From assembly GCA_023667055.1 (NCBI GenBank), contig JAMPAV010000010.1, positions 1 through 50,170 of the forward strand: a stretch of DNA of 50,170 bases. Reading direction: 5' to 3'. This DNA is from Muribaculum sp. (GTDB lineage: Bacteria; Bacteroidota; Bacteroidia; Bacteroidales; Muribaculaceae). A program made the translations under genes and the position numbers. The notes below the pieces were generated by a model that was given only the letters and a program-made list of their open reading frames with translations, did not search any database and was not told where the DNA came from. Below, in pieces: positions 16,043 through 22,274 of the stretch; the first letter of the stretch is position 1, and each line of letters starts with the position of its first letter.

Positions 16043-16090
16043 AACGACAGGGGGAGGAGGTAAGTTCCTCTCCCTTTAACAGCAAGTCGT

Positions 16091-16693
16091 ATGTCTGAAA
16101 ACGAAATCAATATAGATGAAGAGATTCTTGAAGCCATATTGGAGCGTCCATACGGTTTCACTGTCAAGGATAAGAGATTCTATCTCTATCCGGTGACTCT
16201 CGGCAAATCCATTTTGCTTTCGCGGTTGATGCGGAATCTTGAAATTGACACCGAATTATTGGCAAAGAATCCGTCGATTGAAACCTTGCGAGTTGTTTCG
16301 GTTCACAGGGATGTTGCAATTCTTATTATCGCATATTGCACGGCTAAAGACCGCCAAGAGGTCTTTGACAATGCAAGAACGGAGGAGTATAAAAGGCTTT
16401 TATCGAAAAATTTGAAACAGGAGTTTGACAAACTGACATTCAAGGAGACGCTGACCTACGGGCTTGCAATTGCGAGTCTTATAGCCGGGTTCACGCTCCT
16501 ATTCTTCGGCATGTTTTTACCGCCGGAGGGGCAGATACATGAGTCGGTGCTGACGGCTTTCGGCATTATCCTTGTCTTTGTAGGGGCGATATTGGGCATT
16601 GAGATGCACTATGCGGACAAGACGAAGAAGTTTATGGAACAAATCTCGCAGCAGGTGACGGAGGCACTGAACAAGAACAATGGCAAGCATTGA
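16091..16693 (+). CDS. Chimeric protein: tail assembly chaperone N-terminus joined to a holin
   Basis: A 200-residue protein with two unrelated halves. Residues 1 to about 112 (ILERPYGFTVKDKRFYLYPVTLGKSILLSRLMR, VAILIIAYCTAKDRQEVFDN) look like the phage tail assembly chaperone that follows the tail tube gene. From about 117 on (FKETLTYGLAIASLIAGFTLLFFGMF, VLTAFGIILVFVGAILGIEMHY) come two membrane helices and a charged tail, as in small two-helix holins beside lysozyme genes. Base composition becomes GC-richer at the join. The simplest reading is an in-frame deletion that removed tape measure and tail-tip genes. It overlaps the endolysin start by 14 bases. Confidence 0.75.
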   Translation: MSENEINIDEEILEAILERPYGFTVKDKRFYLYPVTLGKSILLSRLMRNLEIDTELLAKNPSIETLRVVSVHRDVAILIIAYCTAKDRQEVFDNARTEEYKRLLSKNLKQEFDKLTFKETLTYGLAIASLIAGFTLLFFGMFLPPEGQIHESVLTAFGIILVFVGAILGIEMHYADKTKKFMEQISQQVTEALNKNNGKH

Positions 16694-17291
16694 GACGATG
16701 ATACCCCACATACTGACGTGGGAGGTGTCGGTGAATGACACCGTGAGGAAGAAGCGTGACGAGATGATAAAGGCAGGGGCGAGCGGCAGGGAACTCTACG
16801 CGCTTGTAAGCCCCTACGGCTACCACTGCATCAAGGGAGACAGCGGCAGGGACACGATGTGCGGAGTCACCATCGCCACCTTTACCGAGTGGCGTTACTA
16901 CAACGGGAAACCGAAGCCGACCGTAGCGGAACTGAAAGCCCTCGGATACGACGAGTGGCTGGCGATACTGAAGCACTTCTTCTGGGACCGCTGCAAGGCC
17001 GACCAGATTGTGAACTCCTCGGTCGCGCTGATGATGGTGGACTGGTGCTGGCTCAACGGAGCGACCACGGCGATAAGGCAGATGCAGGCGGCGTTCGGGC
17101 TTGTAACGGACGGAGTGATTGATCCCAAGTCCTTGGCGGCGTTGAACACCACTCCGGCAAGCGTGACGTTCGAGAGGCTGAAGACGGCGAGGGAGCGCAG
17201 CTATGACAGGATCGTGGCGTCGCGTCCATCGCAGAGGCAGTTCTACAACGGCTGGATGAACCGGACAAGGAGCATAAGGTTTGAGGGGTAA
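16680..17291 (+). CDS. Endolysin, glycoside hydrolase family 108 (lysozyme)
   Basis: A 203-residue muramidase. The N-terminal GH108 domain has the catalytic Glu in ILTWE (E15) and the GDSGRDTMCGVTIATFTEW block (about residues 55-75). The C-terminal part (ALMMVDWCWLNGATTAIRQMQAAFGLVTDGVIDPKSL, about 118-155) is the matching peptidoglycan-binding domain. No signal peptide, so it needs a holin, supplied by the membrane half of the preceding protein, whose gene it overlaps. Codon use is clearly GC-richer than in the head genes. Confidence 0.92.
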   Translation: MASIETMIPHILTWEVSVNDTVRKKRDEMIKAGASGRELYALVSPYGYHCIKGDSGRDTMCGVTIATFTEWRYYNGKPKPTVAELKALGYDEWLAILKHFFWDRCKADQIVNSSVALMMVDWCWLNGATTAIRQMQAAFGLVTDGVIDPKSLAALNTTPASVTFERLKTARERSYDRIVASRPSQRQFYNGWMNRTRSIRFEG

Positions 17292-17295
17292 GGAA

Positions 17296-17324
17296 AATCC
17301 CCGACGCGGACATCATCGGGGATT
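17296..17324. terminator. Bidirectional hairpin between convergent genes
   Basis: A perfect 9-base stem (17296-17304 with 17316-17324), 11-base loop, between the endolysin and the minus-strand DUF5053 gene. The T-run is short (four T on the minus strand). Confidence 0.6.
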
Positions 17325-17350
17325 CGAGGGAGATTGGCGAGTTTAACTAT

Positions 17351-17614
17351 TTAAAGAAGGGAGGCGGCTGTGTTTATGCGATTTGCCAAGTCGTTGAGAG
17401 CGGCTTTGAGTTGCTCGACTTCCGCAGGGGTAAATCCCCCACCTTTGGTGCCGTCACTCTTAATGCCGTCAAGTTTGTGGTAGAGCCACGATGCTGATTT
17501 GCCGAAATAGGTTCTTGCGATTTCTCTCCACGATACCGCAATGAGAATGTCATTCAATCTCGCTTTCGCGTCGGATACGAGATTTATTGTAGGACTATTA
17601 ACTGTTGTTTCCAT
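17351..17614 (-). CDS. DUF5053 family phage protein
   Basis: An 87-residue soluble protein. The core SDAKARLNDILIAVSWREIARTYFGKSASWLYHKLDG followed by FTPAEVEQLKAALNDLANRI matches DUF5053, a family from Bacteroidales phages and prophages of unknown function. The helix-turn-helix-like WREIARTYFGKSASWLY segment suggests DNA binding. It is transcribed against the lysis genes and may act as a small regulator. Confidence 0.8.
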   Translation of the reverse strand: METTVNSPTINLVSDAKARLNDILIAVSWREIARTYFGKSASWLYHKLDGIKSDGTKGGGFTPAEVEQLKAALNDLANRINTAASLL

Positions 17615-17658
17615 ATCATAGATGTTTAGTAGTGTTCATCCAAATTTGAGTTTAATAA

Positions 17659-17689
17659 AGGCAAACCTTATCCTTGATAAGGTTCGCCT
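17659..17689 (-). terminator. Terminator after the 46-residue minus-strand gene
   Basis: A stem AGGC/GCCT plus ACCTTATC/GATAAGGT with a three-base loop. On the minus strand it is followed by TTTATTAAA. Confidence 0.75.
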
Positions 17690-17699
17690 CCCGGAACCA

Positions 17700-17840
17700 T
17701 CAGGGCAAATCGGTCATTTCTTCAAACAACCTTTGGGCGTAGTACAGAAGATTTGGGTGACTATCCGGGAAACCCTTTCTGTAGTTCCTTATTGCATAGA
17801 TGAGTTCCGCTTCTTCTTCAGATAAATTTAATTTAGCCAT
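17700..17840 (-). CDS. Small hypothetical protein (46 residues)
   Basis: A short acidic helical protein starting MAKLNLSEEEAELIYAIRNYRKG; the longer frame upstream crosses the promoter and is not used. Coding status is supported by a consensus minus-strand promoter (17879-17910) and a terminator at 17659-17689 that frame it exactly as a single-gene unit. Short XRE-less helical proteins of this kind are common in Bacteroidales prophages; no function is known. Confidence 0.65.
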   Translation of the reverse strand: MAKLNLSEEEAELIYAIRNYRKGFPDSHPNLLYYAQRLFEEMTDLP

Positions 17841-17878
17841 AATAATTAGATTTATTGAATTGATTGTTAAACTCACTG

Positions 17879-17910
17879 CAAAGTTAATACTAATTTTCGT
17901 ATTATACAAA
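17879..17910 (-). promoter_or_regulatory. Consensus minus-strand promoter
   Basis: Minus strand: TTTG (17907-17910), 20 bases, TAACTTTG (17879-17886). It drives the 46-residue gene. Confidence 0.8.
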
Positions 17911-17944
17911 TTTTCGTACTAAAAAGTTTGATGAGATATGAAAT

Positions 17945-18050
17945 TTAACATTTGACATAGAAGACCGCTCCACCGCCCTACACAATGAACTACGGCACAC
18001 GTAGCCTTTCGGACGATGAAGCGGAGGTGTGTTTTTAAACCGCTTTATTG
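17945..18050 (-). ncRNA. Candidate structured RNA 3 (minus strand)
   Basis: An exact promoter on the minus strand (TTTG 18085-18088, 20 bases, TATCTTTG 18057-18064) reads into a GC-rich, hairpin-rich stretch without a long frame. CTACG/CGTAG and CGUCC-GAAA-GG type hairpins are visible. A GGAG sits nine bases before a possible 18-codon frame (MSNVKFH...). No clear terminator, so the 3' end is a guess. Confidence 0.45.
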
Positions 18051-18056
18051 CGACCA

Positions 18057-18088
18057 CAAAGATAGCGAAAATCTGCGGCATCTGCAAA
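18057..18088 (-). promoter_or_regulatory. Consensus minus-strand promoter for RNA 3
   Basis: TTTG, 20 bases, TATCTTTG on the minus strand. It begins just after the terminator of RNA 4, so the two units are stacked. Confidence 0.7.
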
Positions 18089-18089
18089 T

Positions 18090-18166
18090 AAAAAAGGAAG
18101 CAACGCGGCAACGCTGCTTCCGAAAGGGGTGTGTATCCAGTTACAAGGATTGCTCTACCAGATTTT
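18090..18166 (-). ncRNA. Candidate small RNA 4 with tRNA-Thr-like segment (minus strand)
   Basis: A -7 element TAATTTTG (18173-18180, minus) is followed by about 75 bases ending in a strong terminator hairpin (18096-18121, GGAAGC/GCTTCC plus inner pairs) and six T. Inside, GGTAGAGCAATCCTTGTAAC looks like the D-arm/anticodon-arm part of a tRNA-Thr (UGU), but there is no acceptor stem or D-stem partner, so it is not a tRNA. Confidence 0.6.
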
Positions 18167-18198
18167 ACGGTACAAAATTAACAAAAAAACTTTGACTT

Positions 18199-18654
18199 AT
18201 GAAACAATTCGACCAAGAAATCATCCGGCACTGCGTGTTCAGTGCCATATCGTTCACCGCCGCCATATTCATGCTTGTCTGCCTCTGCGCCGTCTGCGGA
18301 TGCACCAAGACCGTCTATCTGCCCTCGGAGAGCCATTCAGTCAGCAATGACACGCTCATTCGGACTCGGTGGCTGACCGACTACCGCACGGAGAAAGACT
18401 CCGTGTTCGTGCTTGTAAAGGGCGACTCGGTGTATGTGCAGAATACTCGGTGGAGGACACGCGAGGTGGAGAAGCACGATACCGTCTATCTCGCGAAGCG
18501 CGACACCGTGAGCATCCGCGAGCCATACCCGATGGAGAAGACAGTGGAGGTGGCAAAACCTCTCACATGGTGGCAGAAGACATTGATGTGGATGGGAATT
18601 GCCTCGCTCGCAATTATCGTGCTTTTAGCAATTCGTTGGCATAAAAGGCGTTAG
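18199..18654 (+). CDS. Candidate u-spanin (lipoprotein with C-terminal membrane helix)
   Basis: A 151-residue protein. Residues 13-35 are a hydrophobic signal ending in a lipobox-like VCGC (Cys35). Residues about 45-115 form a charged periplasmic stretch (TEKDSVFVLVKGDSVYVQNTRW, TREVEKHDTVYLAKRDTVS), and residues about 126-146 are a second membrane helix followed by WHKRR. An outer-membrane lipoprotein that also has an inner-membrane helix is the layout of unimolecular spanins, which fuse the membranes at the end of lysis. It lies near holin and endolysin. The family is inferred from topology, not from sequence match. Confidence 0.6.
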   Translation: MKQFDQEIIRHCVFSAISFTAAIFMLVCLCAVCGCTKTVYLPSESHSVSNDTLIRTRWLTDYRTEKDSVFVLVKGDSVYVQNTRWRTREVEKHDTVYLAKRDTVSIREPYPMEKTVEVAKPLTWWQKTLMWMGIASLAIIVLLAIRWHKRR

Positions 18655-19000
18655 CAGGGTATGGGAAATTCCCGGCAAAGAAACTGCGAAAGATTTGACG
18701 AGGAATTTGTACCGACATATAACCGGGTCACCATACGGACCAAAAAGGGCATATTTTGGCTATTTTTCAAATACTCACTATTAGTAGCCAAATAGTTAAG
18801 TATGGACCACACGATGATCAATAAAAAGTAACCCTCACAATCTTTGAGCCGTCCAAGTCGCCAAACCTTACGGCTCAAAGAGCAAGGACGCCTCACACTG
18901 TAAGGATTACCAAAATGTGATATATTTATCGTTTTGTGTAATCCTACAACGTGAGGCTTATTATGTTTGTTTGCTTCCGTTGTATAAAAATTGTAAAATT
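18655..19000. other. Spacer with two large inverted repeats
   Basis: No credible gene. It contains a perfect 11-base inverted repeat (18842-18852 with 18870-18880, loop 17) and a longer imperfect one of about 20 bases (18890-18910 with 18938-18957) whose loop is itself partly self-complementary. Both precede the DnaA-like gene and could be an attenuator, a phage operator or a structured leader RNA. Confidence 0.7.
18890..18957. repeat. Long imperfect inverted repeat
   Basis: The left arm GCCTCACACTGTAAGGATTA pairs with the right arm TAATCCTACAACGTGAGGC with two mismatches and one bulge, and inner ACCAAAA/TTTTGTGT extends it. Near-palindromic over 68 bases. Confidence 0.8.
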
Positions 19001-19312
19001 ATGTCAAAATCAAGAATAGTTTTGGCAAGAATACTGGAGGTGGTCTCGCAGGAAACAGACATTCCGGTGGCAGACATTATGTCCCGTTGCAGTGAAGCGG
19101 AAGTGGTTGATGCTCGCTGGATATGCGTCAAACTTTTGCGTGAACATGGATATTACTCGTCAAGAATCGGGGAACTGATGAGCATAACTCCGAGATATGT
19201 GCAATACATCCTCACAGATTTTGATGACAGGATATTCCTTAACAGTCTGATGCGAACAAACTACGAAAGAGCGAAGAAACGATTGGGAAACATTTGCGAA
19301 ACAACCGATTGA
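19001..19312 (+). CDS. DnaA C-terminal domain-like HTH protein
   Basis: A 103-residue protein starting MSKSRIVLARI; I reject an in-frame start at 18917 inside the inverted repeat. The sequence VSQETDIPVADIMSRCSEAEVVDARWICVKLLREHGYYSSRIGELM resembles domain IV of DnaA, the HTH that binds DnaA boxes, without the ATPase. Such stand-alone modules are frequent in Bacteroidales phages and may recruit or regulate replication or late transcription. The large inverted repeat just upstream could be its target. Confidence 0.75.
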   Translation: MSKSRIVLARILEVVSQETDIPVADIMSRCSEAEVVDARWICVKLLREHGYYSSRIGELMSITPRYVQYILTDFDDRIFLNSLMRTNYERAKKRLGNICETTD

Positions 19313-19382
19313 ATCTATTGTCAACCACAGATAATTTTGCATTACGGAGCGATATTGCTCCGCGTTGTAAACTTATCTATAT

Positions 19383-20156
19383 ATGGGAGAAACAAAAATT
19401 TTCTCGTTTCCGGAACATGGCGGTGCATTCGGTGGCGGCTCTGCCATGGAAGGTGCCATGCTCGGCTCAATGATGAACGGCGGCATGATGGGTGGCGGCG
19501 GTATGTGGAACAATCCTTATTGGGCCCTCATATTTCTTGCCGCTTTCCGTGGCAACGGCGGTCTCTTCGGGGGAGACAACAACGGTGGTTCAAACCAAAA
19601 CCGCTTCGGCGCAATCCAGGAGCAGCTGAGCACCATTCAGGGACAGAACACCCTCATGTCGGCCATCACCGGCGGCACAAGCGAGGTCAAGGCACTTGCC
19701 GGTACGCTCAATTGCGACATCAACGCTGTCCAGAGTGCAATCAATGCCGTACAGACTGCTATCTGCAATCTTCAGAACTCCGGCAACATGAATGCACAAA
19801 GCATAATCACAGCCATAAACAGCGGAGACCAAGGCATCATCAAGCAGATTTGCGACTGCTGCTGCGGCGTGAAGCAACTTATCACCGAGCAGGGCTATCA
19901 GAATCAGATTGCCTACCTCAATCAGACAAACGCCTTCACCTCGGCTATTAATGGCGTGTCTATCGGTCAGGAGCGCGGCTTCTCTTCCGTGGCGTATGCG
20001 GCAGCCGACCAGACCTGTCAGTTGAAGCAGAATGCCAACGACAACACTCGCGCCATCCTTGCGAAACTTGACCAGATGGAGGACTCTCGCAAAGACCGCG
20101 AAATCTCCGCTCTTACTGCGGCTCTCACTGCGGCAACATATTCCGGCGTTGGCTGA
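19383..20156 (+). CDS. Conserved Bacteroidales phage protein, Gly/Met-rich start and Cys cluster
   Basis: A 257-residue protein. Residues about 12-75 are rich in Gly, Met and Asn (low complexity, includes a short WALIFLAAF hydrophobic patch). The rest is helical with Gln/Asn/Ala-rich repeats, a CDCCCG cluster near residues 158-163 and a conserved-looking IGQERGFSSVAYAAADQTCQLK block near 195-216. I recognise this as a family common in Bacteroidales phages and never given a function. A role as a virion or membrane-associated protein is possible. It is followed 46 bases later by a HESHH protein that often accompanies it. Confidence 0.6.
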   Translation: MGETKIFSFPEHGGAFGGGSAMEGAMLGSMMNGGMMGGGGMWNNPYWALIFLAAFRGNGGLFGGDNNGGSNQNRFGAIQEQLSTIQGQNTLMSAITGGTSEVKALAGTLNCDINAVQSAINAVQTAICNLQNSGNMNAQSIITAINSGDQGIIKQICDCCCGVKQLITEQGYQNQIAYLNQTNAFTSAINGVSIGQERGFSSVAYAAADQTCQLKQNANDNTRAILAKLDQMEDSRKDREISALTAALTAATYSGVG

Positions 20157-20202
20157 CTGATTGCGACTTACGTGGAATTGGCGTTGAATGGGATGACCTG
20201 CT

Positions 20203-20628
20203 ATGATCCGGCAGGAGATATTTCTGGAGCGTGAGGACTGGCACATAATCCTCTATTACGCCGTCACGCATTTTGAGGTCGAGGAGATAATGCGGACTCT
20301 CGAACGCGCCGGATGCCGTGGGCGCAATCTTGAATCAGCGTATCGGAACCTCTCGTCTGGAAACCTCAACACCGGTCTGTGCTTCTCCGGCAAAGGGGTG
20401 AGCGTGCTTGTTATCTCCGTCACCTCGTCCAAGCCACAGTTCCTCAACTCGCTCGTCCATGAGTCGCACCATCTCGCCACCCAGATAGGTTCCTCACTCG
20501 GCTATGACCTCATGGGCGAGGACGTGTGCTACCTCGCCGGGAAGATAGCAGAGGAGATGTACCCTGTAGTCAACAGGTATCTATGCGAGTGTTGCAACGC
20601 ACATCAAAAACGGCTATGGCTAAGATAA
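20203..20628 (+). CDS. Putative zinc metalloprotease-like phage protein (HESHH motif)
   Basis: A 141-residue protein. The motif HESHH (about residues 88-92, in SLVHESHHLATQIG) fits the HExxH zinc-binding signature, and a downstream acidic GEDVCYLAG (about 104-112) could give the third ligand and support a zincin-like fold. Several Cys occur near the end (CECC). No signal peptide. Pairing with the Gly/Met-rich protein upstream hints that the latter is a substrate or partner, which is inference. Confidence 0.6.
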   Translation: MIRQEIFLEREDWHIILYYAVTHFEVEEIMRTLERAGCRGRNLESAYRNLSSGNLNTGLCFSGKGVSVLVISVTSSKPQFLNSLVHESHHLATQIGSSLGYDLMGEDVCYLAGKIAEEMYPVVNRYLCECCNAHQKRLWLR

Positions 20629-20695
20629 AAGTCCTTTTGAGAACTTAATTTTGCAGATTTTAGGCAAAAATTTTATTTATATCGAAAATATTTTG

Positions 20696-20805
20696 TAATT
20701 TTGCATCGTGATGAATTATTGCGTACACCTCTTTTTTCTGTGTGTGTTTGATTCATTCATATGCGTTATTCGTACCCCTTGCGTGAGCAAGGGGTATTTG
20801 TTTTG
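20696..20805 (+). ncRNA. Candidate small RNA 5 between late genes and integrase
   Basis: A -7 element TAATTTTG (20696-20703) is followed by about 70 bases and a perfect terminator: TACCCCTTGC (20773-20782), GTGA loop, GCAAGGGGTA (20787-20796), then TTTGTTTTGTTATTT. An ATG at 20711 opens a short Cys/Phe-rich frame with no likeness to a protein, so an RNA of about 90 nt is preferred. A second TAATTTTG is at 20646-20653. Confidence 0.5.
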
Positions 20806-20811
20806 TTATTT
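20773..20811 (+). terminator. Rho-independent terminator
   Basis: A perfect 10-pair stem with GTGA loop and T-rich tail. It ends plus-strand transcription before the convergent integrase gene. Confidence 0.9.
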
Positions 20812-21684
20812 CTTTCCATATAATACCCAATCCAGCACCTTCCGGTTTGCTTCATCCACCTTCTTTGGGTCGAAATCAATATATATAGATGTGATTCTTG
20901 ACCCTATCTCATGACCAAGAGCCGCAGCAATCGTCTCTTTAGGAATGTCAAGACTTGCCGCTATGGTAGCCCAGGAGTGACGCGCCCAATATGAGGAGAT
21001 ACTTGGGAACAATGGTGTATATATTTTCTTACCACCTCTGCCCTCCCGGCGAACATTACCGATAAGTTTGATATTCTTATTCAGATATTTTCCAAAATCT
21101 TTATAAAATTTGAATTTGTCGAGATAATTCAGCAAATGCGTTTCTCCTTTATACTTATTTATCAATTCAGCAGCCTCCGGCTCTATCTTGATAGAATAAA
21201 ACCGATGGGTCTTTGCCCGGTAATATTCCACTCTTCCATTTATAATATCTTTAAGATTGCACAAATCTATTATATTGATACCACATAAGAAGAATATCAA
21301 TTTAAACGCATCAAGATATTTCTCGGCGTGAGGTTCCGGTTTTGCATCAAACAACTGTCGTAATTGTTCAACAGTAAGCGACCGCTTCGGAGTTACCACA
21401 CCTTTGATTTTGAATTTGCGAAATGGATAGAACGCTGTCATCTCATCATCGATAGCAGAATTAAATATTGCCCGGATATTGCGAAGATGGATATTCCGGG
21501 CATTCTTTGATGGTGCAGTTTTGGCAAGGAACGTCTCAAACTGGTTAAGCCAATCTACCGTTATATCCTCAAATTTCAATTTATCCATATTCGGCTCAAA
21601 TGCCCTCATTCGTGCAATGGTTGCTTCATAAATCTCTTTTGTACGAGGATTTTTGGAACTGATGAATTTTGATGCGTGAAACAT
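20806..21684 (-). CDS. int: Tyrosine integrase, core-binding and catalytic part (frameshifted)
   Basis: A 292-residue part of a phage integrase of the Bacteroidales type. Residues 1 to about 105 are the SAM-like core-binding domain. The catalytic domain carries the ARHSWATIAASLDIPKETIAAALGH block (Arg-His and His) and the nucleophile region ITSIYIDFD (Tyr). The frame is open upstream of the listed ATG to the T6 run at 21722-21727, where it should join the arm-binding part (21696-22070). One extra base in that run would give a single protein of about 410 residues. Confidence 0.85.
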   Translation of the reverse strand: MFHASKFISSKNPRTKEIYEATIARMRAFEPNMDKLKFEDITVDWLNQFETFLAKTAPSKNARNIHLRNIRAIFNSAIDDEMTAFYPFRKFKIKGVVTPKRSLTVEQLRQLFDAKPEPHAEKYLDAFKLIFFLCGINIIDLCNLKDIINGRVEYYRAKTHRFYSIKIEPEAAELINKYKGETHLLNYLDKFKFYKDFGKYLNKNIKLIGNVRREGRGGKKIYTPLFPSISSYWARHSWATIAASLDIPKETIAAALGHEIGSRITSIYIDFDPKKVDEANRKVLDWVLYGKK

Positions 21685-21695
21685 AAACGTATTCT

Positions 21696-22070
21696 TCAGT
21701 TCATTTTCATTTGATGGATTATTTTTTGCTCAATATCTTTCTTTATATCGGATGCTTTCCACTTGGAAATATTTTGCTCCTTTGCAAGGTCGAAAATCAT
21801 AATATCAATTTCCGATTTAAATTTAGATATTCTTGCATTCAGTTGTTGCTTCATCGGATTATTAATGACCTTATTTAGATTGGCATCCCATTGGGTGGGG
21901 AGAAGTTTAACTCCGGTGTTTATATATGCAGTAGAATTATAATTGCGGATAGCAATTTTTAATGGAGCTGGATTACAATCCAAAACTTGACGTGTATCAA
22001 GAAAAAATTTTGTTGAAGCCATAACCCATTTCATTATATGCACGGATTCATGCACGGATTTATTAATCAA
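21696..22070 (-). CDS. int: Tyrosine integrase, N-terminal arm-binding part (frameshifted)
   Basis: A 124-residue protein that reads as the arm DNA-binding domain of Bacteroidales integrases (STKFFLDTRQVLDCNPAPLKIAIRNYNSTAYINTGVKLLPTQWD) and the start of the linker. It goes out of frame at six A (minus strand; 21722-21727) and stops at 21696. The expected continuation (KNNPSNENELKNTFMFHASKF) is in the -1 frame. The element is probably unable to excise unless recoding or slippage happens, or unless the base count is wrong. Confidence 0.8.
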   Translation of the reverse strand: MINKSVHESVHIMKWVMASTKFFLDTRQVLDCNPAPLKIAIRNYNSTAYINTGVKLLPTQWDANLNKVINNPMKQQLNARISKFKSEIDIMIFDLAKEQNISKWKASDIKKDIEQKIIHQMKMN

Positions 22071-22145
22071 GATTAATCAAAAATATACAAAAATATACAA
22101 TCAAAGACTGAAATTGCAAGTCAAAAGACGTGTTTTCCTATATGA

Positions 22146-22193
22146 TTTCAGAGGCTTACAATAGCGTAATTTGCTGATTGTAAGCCTCTGAAA
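22146..22193. terminator. Strong bidirectional terminator between tRNA-Pro and integrase
   Basis: A 17-pair perfect stem (22146-22162 with 22177-22193) around a 14-base loop, directly after the CCA end of tRNA-Pro on the minus strand. It ends the tRNA transcript and insulates the integrase. Confidence 0.85.
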
Positions 22194-22196
22194 ATT

Positions 22197-22274
22197 TGGT
22201 CGGGGTGACAAGATTCGAACTTGCGACCTCACGCCCCCCAGACGCACACTCTAACCGGACTGAGCTACACCCCG
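22197..22274 (-). tRNA. tRNA-Pro (GGG anticodon), CCA encoded
   Basis: On the minus strand a full cloverleaf: acceptor CGGGGTG/CACCCCG, D-arm TAGCTCA...GGTTAGAG, anticodon loop CTGGGGG, T-arm with GTTCGAATC, discriminator A and genomic CCA. The 3' end faces the integrase, as expected for a tRNA used as integration target. Confidence 0.92.

Larger units (their letters stand above)
2100..22196. mobile_element. Prophage or phage-like island integrated by tRNA-Pro
   Basis: A continuous block of siphophage-type genes on the plus strand: terminase, portal, MuF, scaffold, capsid, connectors, tail tube and lysis genes. It ends with a minus-strand tyrosine integrase beside the 3' end of tRNA-Pro. The right edge is probably at that tRNA. 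No duplicate of the tRNA 3' end was seen further left in the window, so the left edge is uncertain: the unit 215-1856 may be inside it, and early genes may lie outside the window. The tape measure, baseplate, fibre and replication genes are not seen. Capsid and integrase are both frameshifted. Confidence 0.85.

Noticed and set aside
17902..18111. A 69-codon minus-strand frame starting MPRCFLF
   Set aside because: It crosses a consensus promoter and GC-rich hairpins; only the last 18 codons follow a ribosome-binding-like GGAG. RNA is the better explanation.
18651..18896. An 81-codon minus-strand frame
   Set aside because: It runs through the inverted repeats and has no recognisable sequence or promoter.
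19337..19951. A 204-codon frame overlapping the Gly/Met-rich protein gene
   Set aside because: Arg/His/Cys-rich shadow of 19383-20156, whose frame has the better start and composition.
1..22200. A duplicate of the tRNA-Pro 3' end as left attachment site
   Set aside because: No copy of the acceptor/T-arm sequence was found in 1-2100, so the left boundary cannot be set from this window.
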